Source of the DNA: Mesotoga sp.
GTDB taxonomy: Bacteria; Thermotogota; Thermotogae; Petrotogales; Kosmotogaceae
Assembly (NCBI GenBank): GCA_011620045.1
Contig: WOZY01000162.1
Coordinates: 1-5,752, forward strand
Direction: 5' to 3'
DNA length: 5,752 nucleotides
Shown: one piece after another, positions 1 to 5,393 of the stretch
Layout of the letters: each line of letters begins with the position of its first letter
Position numbering within the stretch: position 1 is the stretch's first letter
Position numbers and translations under genes: made by a program
The notes under the pieces: model-generated
The model's input: only the letters and a program-made list of their open reading frames with translations
Told to the model about the DNA's origin: nothing
The model's database searches: none

Positions 1-19
1 TGATGTGTATAAGACACAG
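1..19. other. Residual Tn5 mosaic-end (Nextera) sequencing adapter at contig edge
   Basis: These 19 bases match the Tn5 mosaic end AGATGTGTATAAGAGACAG at 17 of 19 positions; only bases 1 (t for A) and 15 (c for G) differ. The alanine racemase frame on the minus strand reads as a normal family member up to its residue 126 (codon at 20-22). That is the point where the family has an Asp-Thr-Gly-Met stretch, but here it switches to unrelated codons exactly at the adapter boundary. I infer an untrimmed, slightly error-containing library adapter left by assembly, not a transposon end: no transposase or other Tn5 sequence is present. Confidence 0.93.
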
Positions 20-397
20 GTCTACAACAATATGAAAATCGGGAAGAGGTACCTCGAGATCAACGATTTCTTCAAGCTGAGCAAATGAGCAAAGAGTTAG
101 AGTCAAGCCGAATTTCGTGGCAACAGGAATTTCGTGTCTGTCCACATAGTTCAGTACAAGAATTGGCAGACTGACCCCACCTTCTCGAATCTTGATACCT
201 TCCTCAAGAAAAGCAACGGCGAGCTGCTCAATGCCGGTATCCCGAGCGACCCTCGATAACTCCACTGCGCCGTGACCATAAGCGTCAGCTTTCACAACAG
301 CCATCAACTTCGCCGGAGATGCCTTCCTTGACAAATAAAGAAGATTCTGCTTGTAAGCAGACAGATCGATCAAAGCGAAGGTCTTTCGACTATTCAT
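1..397 (-). CDS. alr: Alanine racemase, N-terminal part (truncated at contig edge)
   Basis: PLP-dependent interconversion of L- and D-alanine in the cytoplasm, supplying D-Ala for peptidoglycan. Only 126 genuine codons (397 down to 20) of a protein usually about 370 residues long are present; bases 1-19 are adapter and their translation should be ignored. The diagnostic AVVKADAYGHG motif is visible, with K36 as the Schiff-base lysine for PLP. It is followed by the alpha/beta-barrel segments LAVAFLEEGIKIRE and LPILVLN. The sequence stops right after FHIVVD, where the family continues with TGM. The start is the ATG at 397: an upstream ATG at 402 meets a stop after two codons, and AAGAAGG (404-410) lies 6 bases before 397. 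It is downstream of rpmB on the same strand, with a terminator in between. Identification is firm; the C-terminal catalytic tyrosine is off the contig. Confidence 0.93.
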   Translation of the reverse strand, partial: MNSRKTFALIDLSAYKQNLLYLSRKASPAKLMAVVKADAYGHGAVELSRVARDTGIEQLAVAFLEEGIKIREGGVSLPILVLNYVDRHEIPVATKFGLTLTLCSFAQLEEIVDLEVPLPDFHIVVDLCLIHI

Positions 398-403
398 GAC
401 ATG

Positions 404-410
404 CCTTCTT
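404..410 (-). promoter_or_regulatory. Ribosome binding site of alr
   Basis: On the minus strand the bases read AAGAAGG, six bases before the ATG at 397. It is a moderate match to AAGGAGG and helps choose this ATG over the abortive ATG at 402. It begins only four bases after the T-run of the rpmB terminator. Confidence 0.6.
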
Positions 411-414
411 AGCG

Positions 415-436
415 AAAAAAGCGCGCCTCGCGCGCT
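415..436 (-). terminator. Intrinsic terminator after rpmB
   Basis: On the minus strand AGCGCGC (436-430), loop GAG (429-427) and GCGCGCT (426-420) form a perfect 7-bp stem with a 3-base loop. The last stem T runs into a T6 tract (420-415). The hairpin begins four bases after the rpmB stop codon. Its GC-rich stem and T-run are those of a Rho-independent terminator. It sits between rpmB and alr, so it would end or attenuate transcription into alr. Confidence 0.85.
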
Positions 437-440
437 CCAT

Positions 441-632
441 CTATATTGCTCTCGTCACTTTTCCAGCTTTGAGGCACTTCACACAAACTCTTACTCTTTT
501 CACCTCTCCGTCAATCATGACGCGTACCTTTTGCACATTCGGCTTCCACCAGCGCTTGGTTTTTTTATTTGAGTGGGAGACCATATTTCCTGTAGTTGGT
601 GCCTTGCCACATATTTCGCAAACCTTGGACAT
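441..632 (-). CDS. rpmB: 50S ribosomal protein L28
   Basis: A 63-residue structural protein of the large ribosomal subunit. It opens with [20 protein letters not shown], the typical L28 N-terminus that binds 23S rRNA, followed by a basic stretch ([10 protein letters not shown]) and the conserved [15 protein letters not shown] strand region. Four cysteines in two C-x2-C pairs (C5/C8 and C50/C53) mark this as the zinc-binding C+ form of L28. The length is normal for this form. The ATG at 632 is preceded by GAGAGGAGGA (650-641), a near-perfect ribosome binding site 8 bases away. A consensus promoter lies about 40 bases upstream and a terminator follows immediately, so rpmB can be a monocistronic unit. 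Confidence 0.97.
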   Translation of the reverse strand: MSKVCEICGKAPTTGNMVSHSNKKTKRWWKPNVQKVRVMIDGEVKRVRVCVKCLKAGKVTRAI

Positions 633-667
633 GAGTCGTGTCCTCCTCTCAATTTACAATACACTTC

Positions 668-696
668 ATTATAGTAAAGAAAGACAAGCTTTTCAA
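668..696 (-). promoter_or_regulatory. Sigma-70-type promoter of rpmB
   Basis: On the minus strand TTGAAA (696-691) is followed by a 17-base spacer and a perfect TATAAT (673-668). Transcription should start near 661, giving a leader of about 30 bases that contains the GGAGG ribosome binding site. This near-consensus promoter suits a highly expressed ribosomal protein gene. Bases 695-706 (AACTC-GA-GAGTT) form a short inverted repeat touching the -35 box; whether it is an operator is unknown. Confidence 0.85.
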
Positions 697-729
697 CTCG
701 AGAGTTTTCTGATTCCAAAATGAATGTCA

Positions 730-758
730 TTGACTTTCGTGTCCAGGGCAAGCATAAT
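730..758 (+). promoter_or_regulatory. Sigma-70-type promoter of the vanZ-like gene
   Basis: TTGACT (730-735) and CATAAT (753-758) are each one base from consensus and are separated by the ideal 17 bases. Transcription would begin about 765-767, at or next to the ATG at 767, implying a leaderless transcript. The -35 overlaps a 9-base palindrome GTCATTGAC (726-734). It is divergent from the rpmB promoter, with 33 bases between the two -35 boxes. Confidence 0.72.
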
Positions 759-766
759 CTTGGTTA

Positions 767-1141
767 ATGAAGAGAATTCTGGTAATTGTATTGTCAATCA
801 TGTATGTGGTGGCAACGGTATTCTTTTATTTAAGACCGGGTGCGCCCAAGTTGGCAATCGGAAGCGATAAATTTCTCCATTTTGTCGGTTTCTTCTTCGG
901 AGGACTCCTTTTTCTGCTTTGTTCAAAGATTGGAGTGAAAGGGCAGATAAGAATTTCGTTTTTTTTATTTCTCGTTACGGGTCCGATTATCCTCGAGTTT
1001 CTCCAGATTCTGTCTCCATACAGGCATTTTGACGCAATCGACATTGCTTTTAATTATTTGGGTTGGACGATTCCCGTACTCATCTTCTCATTCATCTGGC
1101 GCTCACGGCTTTTTTCAGCAGACAAAAGCTCTCAATCATAA
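767..1141 (+). CDS. VanZ-like family integral membrane protein
   Basis: A 124-residue protein with four predicted membrane segments at about residues 4-22, 37-53, 62-81 and 93-112, and a polar C-terminal tail. It carries the conserved polar residues of the VanZ-like family: D34-K35-x2-H38 before helix 2, E77-x2-Q80 at the end of helix 3, and R86-x2-D89-x2-D92-x3-N96-x2-G99 leading into helix 4. VanZ itself gives low-level teicoplanin resistance, but most short VanZ-like proteins in bacteria have no known job, and no glycopeptide-resistance genes are near. Length and motif order match small stand-alone family members. An in-frame stop at 755-757 makes the ATG at 767 the first available start. 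It has no visible ribosome binding site, but the upstream promoter would place the transcript start on it. Family assignment is firm, function unknown. Confidence 0.85.
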   Translation: MKRILVIVLSIMYVVATVFFYLRPGAPKLAIGSDKFLHFVGFFFGGLLFLLCSKIGVKGQIRISFFLFLVTGPIILEFLQILSPYRHFDAIDIAFNYLGWTIPVLIFSFIWRSRLFSADKSSQS

Positions 1142-1153
1142 CTGGATTGAGTC

Positions 1154-1180
1154 GAACTTTTCCTTTTTTGGAAGAAGTTC
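1154..1180 (+). other. Imperfect stem-loop downstream of the vanZ-like gene
   Basis: GAACTTTTCC (1154-1163) can pair with GGAAGAAGTTC (1170-1180), with one bulged base and a T6 loop (1164-1169). It starts 12 bases after the stop codon of the vanZ-like gene. The base after the right arm begins CAAGATT, not a T-run, so it is not a standard intrinsic terminator; it could stabilise or process the mRNA, or be chance. Confidence 0.3.
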
Positions 1181-1207
1181 CAAGATTCATTTATCACAAG
1201 GCCGTGA

Positions 1208-1216
1208 TGATATACT
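1208..1216 (+). promoter_or_regulatory. Possible extended -10 promoter before the SNase-like gene
   Basis: TGA-TATACT is an extended -10 element (TGn plus a -10 one base from consensus). No good -35 box is found 16-19 bases upstream. A start near 1223 would give a leader of about 23 bases containing the GGAGGTG ribosome binding site. It could provide extra transcription of the SNase-like gene, pulA and the MoaB-like gene. Confidence 0.4.
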
Positions 1217-1232
1217 TTTTTTGACCAGTGAT

Positions 1233-1239
1233 GGAGGTG
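1233..1239 (+). promoter_or_regulatory. Strong ribosome binding site selecting a TTG start at 1246
   Basis: GGAGGTG is fully complementary to the anti-Shine-Dalgarno end of 16S rRNA and is 6 bases before TTG 1246. Upstream in-frame GTG (1228) and ATG (1231) codons precede or overlap it and so cannot use it. The same nine bases GGAGGTGTG precede the MoaB-like gene at 4785-4793, supporting its role here. Confidence 0.8.
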
Positions 1240-1245
1240 TGTTAT

Positions 1246-2214
1246 TTGGTTGAAAAGAGATTATGGAGTTCAGCGTCTCTGATGTCTCTATTCTTTCTCG
1301 TTCTCGTTGCCTGCCTTTCTCCTTTGACCATTCTGGCAGATTCGTTGATTATGGACGAACTCCACTATGTCTCACTTGATGCGACATTATCAGGGTTTTC
1401 AGGACTAATCGTCGGTACAGAGAATAATTTCGATCTCTTAATTTTGAGAGAAGGCACCCTCCGGAGGTTCGTGCTTGCCGGACTTGACATTCCGCAATAT
1501 GACTCGTCAAAGTTCTACAGCAAGAGACTTCTGTTGTTCTTGAGAAGCACGATTGGACTTCAAGCTACGGTTCAAAGAGCCTCTTCGTCAAAAAATTCTG
1601 CTGCTTACATCTGGATTCAACCTGATGTGGAACCCTATTTGATTGAGTCGATCATTGTTTCCAGCGGGCTCGGACGAGCAGCAGGCGAAGGAGAAATCGA
1701 TCTGTCCAATGCGGAAGAGTACGCCTCCAAAAAAGCTCTCGGAATTTGGGATGAAGAGCTGGACATAGTTAAAGCGACAATCCAAGAAGATGTTCAGCAG
1801 GCGGAAACAAAGGAATCACTACAAAGTCATGCGCTGCTTGACGCAAAATTGGTCATATCCGAAATAGATATCTTCGAGAATGGCGAGTACGCCATGATTG
1901 TTTTGACTGCCTCAGAGGGTGGGCGTTTCGACGGTTCTACTCTATCAATCGTCTCCAGAGCGGAAAGTAGTCTGGATGAAGCCCTTTTTCTCTTTACATC
2001 TGAAGGTGTTCTAGAAATGCAGGAACAGCTTAAAATATTTGTTACACTTGATCGTTCCCGTCAAGTTTCTTTTGATTACGATTATCTTTGGGAAAGCTAC
2101 CTTGATCCCAGAGGCGGCTCTCTCAGGATCAGAGGTCGAGACGGAAGCGAGACTCTTTTCGAATATGAATATGACAGAAGGATAAGTGGCTTCATTGTAA
2201 CCCCACTCTATTAA
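1246..2214 (+). CDS. Exported protein with a degenerate SNase-like domain (possible lamin-tail-like C-terminus)
   Basis: A 322-residue protein from TTG 1246, chosen for the ribosome binding site at 1233-1239. An alternative in-frame GTG at 1228 would add six residues that spoil the signal peptide. Residues 1-31 are an export signal: K4-R5, a hydrophobic core, then either a lipobox-like LVAC (C23) or a signal peptidase I site after A31. Residues about 50-170 follow the staphylococcal nuclease order: a strand with D63, RRFVLAGLDIPQ (D81), SAAYIWIQ, SSGLGRA, then helix EEYASKKALGIW (W168). By my eye alignment the catalytic Arg35, Glu43 and Arg87 of the S. aureus enzyme become V76, Q84 and N117, while the calcium-site Asp21 and Asp40 positions keep D63 and D81. 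It is thus probably not a nuclease. After an acidic, Gln-rich linker (about 170-195), residues about 200-322 look beta-rich (VISEIDIF, LDPRGGSLRIRGRDGS) and weakly resemble a lamin-tail domain. It lies 13 bases before pulA. Role unknown, perhaps envelope binding or scaffolding. Confidence 0.7.
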   Translation: MVEKRLWSSASLMSLFFLVLVACLSPLTILADSLIMDELHYVSLDATLSGFSGLIVGTENNFDLLILREGTLRRFVLAGLDIPQYDSSKFYSKRLLLFLRSTIGLQATVQRASSSKNSAAYIWIQPDVEPYLIESIIVSSGLGRAAGEGEIDLSNAEEYASKKALGIWDEELDIVKATIQEDVQQAETKESLQSHALLDAKLVISEIDIFENGEYAMIVLTASEGGRFDGSTLSIVSRAESSLDEALFLFTSEGVLEMQEQLKIFVTLDRSRQVSFDYDYLWESYLDPRGGSLRIRGRDGSETLFEYEYDRRISGFIVTPLY

Positions 2215-2220
2215 GGGAGG
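2215..2220 (+). promoter_or_regulatory. Ribosome binding site of pulA
   Basis: GGGAGG, within AAGGGAGG that begins in the stop codon of the upstream gene, lies 7 bases before the pulA ATG. The overlap of this site with the upstream stop codon suggests the two genes are translated from one mRNA and may be coupled. Confidence 0.8.
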
Positions 2221-2227
2221 TCTTATA

Positions 2228-4780
2228 ATGAAAAAGGTGTTGTTCTTCTTGTTCATCATCTTCGGAACAACGATTTTTGCTTTTACGGGAGAAAGTATGG
2301 GAAAAAACGCAGCAGATTATGATGCAGGAACTGTATTGATTGTTCATTATCACAGGTACGACGAAAACTATGATGGCTGGAATCTCTGGATTTGGCCGGA
2401 TAAGCCGAAAAGTATGGATGGAAAATCATACGCTTTCGATAGAACAGATGATTTTGGAGTGTCTGCAACCGTCAAACTTGACGAAAAACACTCTAGAGTC
2501 GGCTTTATAGTAAGACTCAGAGAGTGGGAAAAGAAAGATGTTACCACCGATAGATTTGTCGACATCCCCGAATCAGGCGTGGCCGAAATTTGGGTAATCG
2601 AAGGTGAAGAAGAGTTTCTGATCAGTCCAGAGAAGATAGATCTTACTCCAAGAGTCAAGATCGCTTTTTTGGATTCATTGAGCGAGATATTTGCATCGCT
2701 TTCAGCTCCTGTTGACACCAAGACCGTAACTCCGGAAGTCTTGGTGAACGGTTCTCTCATTGAGATTGAAACCTTCGAAAAGGCGGATCCAACTGATGTA
2801 TCTGTGACTAACTACGTTAAGATAAAGCTCGCGAAACCTCTTTCTGCAGAATGTGTTAGTGAAGAGCTTTCCCTGAAGATAGAAGGCTTCCTTTCAAGTG
2901 AGATCATTGTCAGGAAGGCGCTTGATGACCCGCAATTCTTCTACGGAAACCAGCTCGGAGCAATCTACTCAAAGAGCGAGACTGTTTTCAGAGTCTGGTC
3001 GCCCGTATCTTCTTCAGCATCGGTACTTCTGTTTGAAGACCTCTATTCCGATGCTTACGTCGAAATTCCCATGACTAGAGGAGAAGCCGGAGTATGGGAA
3101 GCGGTTGTTGAAGGAGATCAGCATCTTAAAGCCTACAGGTTCAAGTTTTTCTCTTATGGCAAGGAAAGAAATACTGTGGATATTTACTCCCGTGCGGTAA
3201 CAAGAAACAGTGAGAGGTCAGTCGTAATAGATCCTGAAAAGTCAGTTTTCGATGGTTGGAAAGATCATAAAACCCCACTCTTGGAGAACCCTGAGAACGC
3301 AATAATATACGAGATTCATGTTGGGGACATGACCTCCGATTTGGATACAACCGTAGAGCATAAGGGCAAATATCTCGGGCTGGCAGAAACGGGCAGAACG
3401 GGCCCTGAGGGAGTGTCTGTAGGATTGGATCACATTACTGAACTTGGCGTAACACATGTACACATAATGCCCTTTAACGACATTTATTACATCAACGAAG
3501 GAGAAGACGGACAGTACGGTTGGGGCTATGATCCTTATCTGTATATGGTTCCTGAGGGACATTACAGTATCGATCCTTCCGATCCTCTTAGCAGAATAAT
3601 CGAGTCAAAGATAATGATAGAGAAATTCCACGAAAACGGGATCAGAGTCATTCTCGATACCGTATTCAATCACACGGCAGCAACTGGCTCTTCTTCACCC
3701 TTTGATCAAACGGTTCCCTATTACTATTACAGGACAGATAGTACTGGAGCTTATTTGAACGGAACAGGAGTCGGTAATGAGATAGCTACCGAAAGACCGA
3801 TGATGAGGAAGTACATTCTCGATACTCTGAAGATGTGGGTCAATGAATATAGAATCGATGGGTTCAGATTCGACCTTATGGGTCTAATAGACAGAGAGAC
3901 CATTCTTGCAATAGACCGGGAGCTTCATGCCATCGATGAATCGATTCTCCTCTACGGCGAGCCGTGGGGCGGATGGGGAGCGACAATAACTTTTGGAAAG
4001 GGCGATCAGAAGGGAACCGGGGTAAGCGTGTTTAATGATAACCTGAGAGACGCTATCCGAGGAAGTGTTTTCGATGAGAAGGTAAAGGGCTTTGCCCTCG
4101 GAAGCAGGGCAAAAGAGCGGAGGATAATGCGAGGTATCGTTGGTAGCATTGAATACAGCAACGACATAAAAGACTTTGCAGATGATCCGGCAGAGACTAT
4201 CAACTACGTTTCGGCCCATGATAATCAGACCTTGTGGGACAAGAACAGTGCCGCAATGCCAGATGCTCCAAGAGATCTATTGTTAAGTGCGCAAAAGCTG
4301 TCAAATGCAATAGTAATTCTTTCACAAGGGATTCCCTTCCTTCATGGTGGTGTGGATTTCGCGCGTACGAAGTATGGGAACGAAAACAGCTATAACGCCG
4401 GAGTTGAGATAAACAAAATGGATTATTCAAGGAAGGCCGAGTTCATTGATCTTTTCACCTATTACAAGGACATAATAGCCCTGAGAAAAAACCATCCAGC
4501 CTTCAGGATGACTTCATCTGAGCAGATCAGCAGCAATCTGACATTCCTTGACGCACCAAGAAACATAGTTGCATTCACCATAAATGGAAAGTCGGCCGGC
4601 GACACGTGGGAGGAAATACTAGTAATCTTCAACGGCAATCTTGAACCCGCCGAGATAACCCTCCCGGATGACAGTTGGAATCTCGCATCGGACGGAGTCA
4701 GAGTCTCGGAAACCCCTCTTGAAAGACTCTCAGGCAAAGTGACACTTGAACCGATATCCACCTATGTCTTCTTCAAGTAA
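2228..4780 (+). CDS. pulA: Secreted type I pullulanase (alpha-1,6 debranching enzyme, GH13)
   Basis: An 850-residue extracytoplasmic enzyme that hydrolyses alpha-1,6 links in pullulan, starch and glycogen. Residues 1-18 are a signal peptide (MKKVLFF..., likely cleaved after IFA), with no lipobox. Then come CBM41 (about 35-135; VHYHRYDENYDGWNLWIW with starch-binding W51, W54 and W56), an N2-like region (about 140-240; KADPTDVSVTNYVKI) and CBM48 (about 244-340; FRVWSP). The GH13 barrel spans about 355-765 and a C-terminal beta domain runs to 850. All four GH13 regions are intact: I DTVFNH (D477-H482), II GFRFD with nucleophile D549, III YGEPWGGWG with acid/base E578, IV SAHDN with D665. The pullulanase YxWGYDP motif is at W432-P436. 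Domain order and length match Thermotogota PulA (about 840 residues in T. maritima). The start is set by the GGGAGG site 7 bases upstream. Nothing is missing, and activity is expected. Confidence 0.96.
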   Translation: MKKVLFFLFIIFGTTIFAFTGESMGKNAADYDAGTVLIVHYHRYDENYDGWNLWIWPDKPKSMDGKSYAFDRTDDFGVSATVKLDEKHSRVGFIVRLREWEKKDVTTDRFVDIPESGVAEIWVIEGEEEFLISPEKIDLTPRVKIAFLDSLSEIFASLSAPVDTKTVTPEVLVNGSLIEIETFEKADPTDVSVTNYVKIKLAKPLSAECVSEELSLKIEGFLSSEIIVRKALDDPQFFYGNQLGAIYSKSETVFRVWSPVSSSASVLLFEDLYSDAYVEIPMTRGEAGVWEAVVEGDQHLKAYRFKFFSYGKERNTVDIYSRAVTRNSERSVVIDPEKSVFDGWKDHKTPLLENPENAIIYEIHVGDMTSDLDTTVEHKGKYLGLAETGRTGPEGVSVGLDHITELGVTHVHIMPFNDIYYINEGEDGQYGWGYDPYLYMVPEGHYSIDPSDPLSRIIESKIMIEKFHENGIRVILDTVFNHTAATGSSSPFDQTVPYYYYRTDSTGAYLNGTGVGNEIATERPMMRKYILDTLKMWVNEYRIDGFRFDLMGLIDRETILAIDRELHAIDESILLYGEPWGGWGATITFGKGDQKGTGVSVFNDNLRDAIRGSVFDEKVKGFALGSRAKERRIMRGIVGSIEYSNDIKDFADDPAETINYVSAHDNQTLWDKNSAAMPDAPRDLLLSAQKLSNAIVILSQGIPFLHGGVDFARTKYGNENSYNAGVEINKMDYSRKAEFIDLFTYYKDIIALRKNHPAFRMTSSEQISSNLTFLDAPRNIVAFTINGKSAGDTWEEILVIFNGNLEPAEITLPDDSWNLASDGVRVSETPLERLSGKVTLEPISTYVFFK

Positions 4781-4784
4781 ACCC

Positions 4785-4791
4785 GGAGGTG
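4785..4791 (+). promoter_or_regulatory. Ribosome binding site of the MoaB-like gene
   Basis: GGAGGTG is a perfect anti-Shine-Dalgarno match 4 bases before the ATG (6 from GGAGG). It fits in the 15-base gap after pulA and fixes the start at 4796. Confidence 0.85.
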
Positions 4792-4795
4792 TGGT

Positions 4796-5281
4796 ATGTA
4801 CAGCTGTAAGATAATAAGAATACTTGAGTCTGGTTTTTTCGATGAAATCGCTGAATCGATAGAGATCTCGAAAAGGATTCTCGAAGATCATGGTTTTAGG
4901 TACACAGGCTCTACTGATGTCGACCCAGTGATGAGCGATCTCAAAGAAGCAATATATGCCGATTCCTGTTCAAATGACATAGTTCTCGTTCTTGGAGGAA
5001 CGGGACTTCACAGGGAAGACATAGGACCCGAGGTTGTCTTGTCTCTTGTGGATAAAAGGGCAACAGGAATTGAGACGGCAATGCTCAGGAATGCTATAGT
5101 CGCCGACCCTTCTCTGTGCCTATACCGGGTTGGAGCAGGAACAATCGGGGATTCAATAGTACTCTCTGTTCCCGGTTATCACGAAACTGTTCATTATTAC
5201 CTAGAATCCGTTCTGAACTATTTGAAACCCTTTTTCGACGGACTCAGAGCATCGGAGAGAATTCAGAATAGAAATAGCTAA
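4796..5281 (+). CDS. MoaB/Mog family molybdopterin-binding protein
   Basis: A 161-residue cytoplasmic protein made of a single MoaB/MogA-type fold. The signature LVLGGTGLHREDIGPEVV gives the molybdopterin-binding GGTG loop (residues 67-70) and the conserved acidic D75 of the R-D-x-x-P-E region. It is followed by the ATGIETAMLRNA helix and by YRVGAGTIGDSIVLSVPG (P126-G127), the usual family ending. Family members adenylylate molybdopterin during molybdenum/tungsten cofactor synthesis; related domains occur in MoeA and CinA. The N-terminus is divergent: the usual Asp-Thr/Lys-Ser-Gly stretch is replaced by ESGFFDEIAESIE, so D16 is only a tentative match to the catalytic Asp49 of E. coli MogA. 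No other cofactor gene is in the window. It follows pulA by 15 bases and probably shares its mRNA, though a functional link to debranching is not obvious. Family sure, exact activity less so. Confidence 0.85.
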   Translation: MYSCKIIRILESGFFDEIAESIEISKRILEDHGFRYTGSTDVDPVMSDLKEAIYADSCSNDIVLVLGGTGLHREDIGPEVVLSLVDKRATGIETAMLRNAIVADPSLCLYRVGAGTIGDSIVLSVPGYHETVHYYLESVLNYLKPFFDGLRASERIQNRNS

Positions 5282-5393
5282 TTAAACTGTCGGTATCTAC
5301 GCGATCGGTAAGTTTCTTCTTTATGAAAAAGATTGACACTGTTTGGAGGCGAATTCTCCATCATGTCTTTCAGAATTGGAGCAGTGAATCTAG
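5282..5393 (+). other. Intergenic leader region before the deoxynucleoside kinase gene
   Basis: This 112-base gap carries no convincing terminator for the upstream operon. It holds a direct repeat TCGGTA (5290-5295 and 5305-5310), a perfect TTGACA -35 box (5333-5338) whose 16-18-base-downstream position has no good -10, and a 5-bp hairpin TGGAG/CTCCA (5344-5348 and 5356-5360) that buries a GGAGG. A 14-codon ORF (5363-5407) starts here and overlaps the kinase start. Confidence 0.4.
5333..5338 (+). promoter_or_regulatory. Perfect -35 box, promoter only tentative
   Basis: TTGACA matches the -35 consensus exactly and lies 55 bases before the kinase start, where a promoter would be expected. The best hexamers 16-18 bases downstream (for example CTCCAT at 5356-5361) are poor -10 matches, so the promoter would need an activator or another sigma factor, or the box is chance. 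Confidence 0.35.

Noticed and set aside
1..19. A genuine Tn5 or IS50 transposon end
   Set aside because: Only the 19-base mosaic end is present, at the exact contig edge, with no transposase or target duplication; adapter carry-over explains it better.
469..751. Open frames of 84 and 78 codons overlapping rpmB (plus strand and another minus frame)
   Set aside because: They overlap the unmistakable rpmB gene and its promoter, have no ribosome binding site and show no protein-like motif pattern.
767..1141. Glycopeptide resistance gene vanZ
   Set aside because: Only the general VanZ-like family is supported; no vanHAX, vanY or vanRS genes are present, so a resistance role is not claimed.
1154..1180. 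Intrinsic terminator after the vanZ-like gene
   Set aside because: The stem is A/T-rich with a bulge and its T-run is in the loop, not after the stem, so it does not qualify on either strand.
1029..1253. A 74-codon plus-strand frame spanning the end of the vanZ-like gene and the intergenic region
   Set aside because: It overlaps a well-supported VanZ-like gene in another frame, lacks a ribosome binding site and runs through the next gene's start signals.
2283..4761. Many minus-strand frames of 60-130 codons opposite pulA
   Set aside because: The plus-strand pulA shows all domains and catalytic motifs without interruption; the opposite frames have irregular composition and no ribosome binding sites.
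5282..5330. Terminator of the pulA operon after the MoaB-like gene
   Set aside because: AAACT (5284-5288) and AGTTT (5311-5315) can pair, but the interior does not form a continuous stem and no T-run follows; too weak to call.
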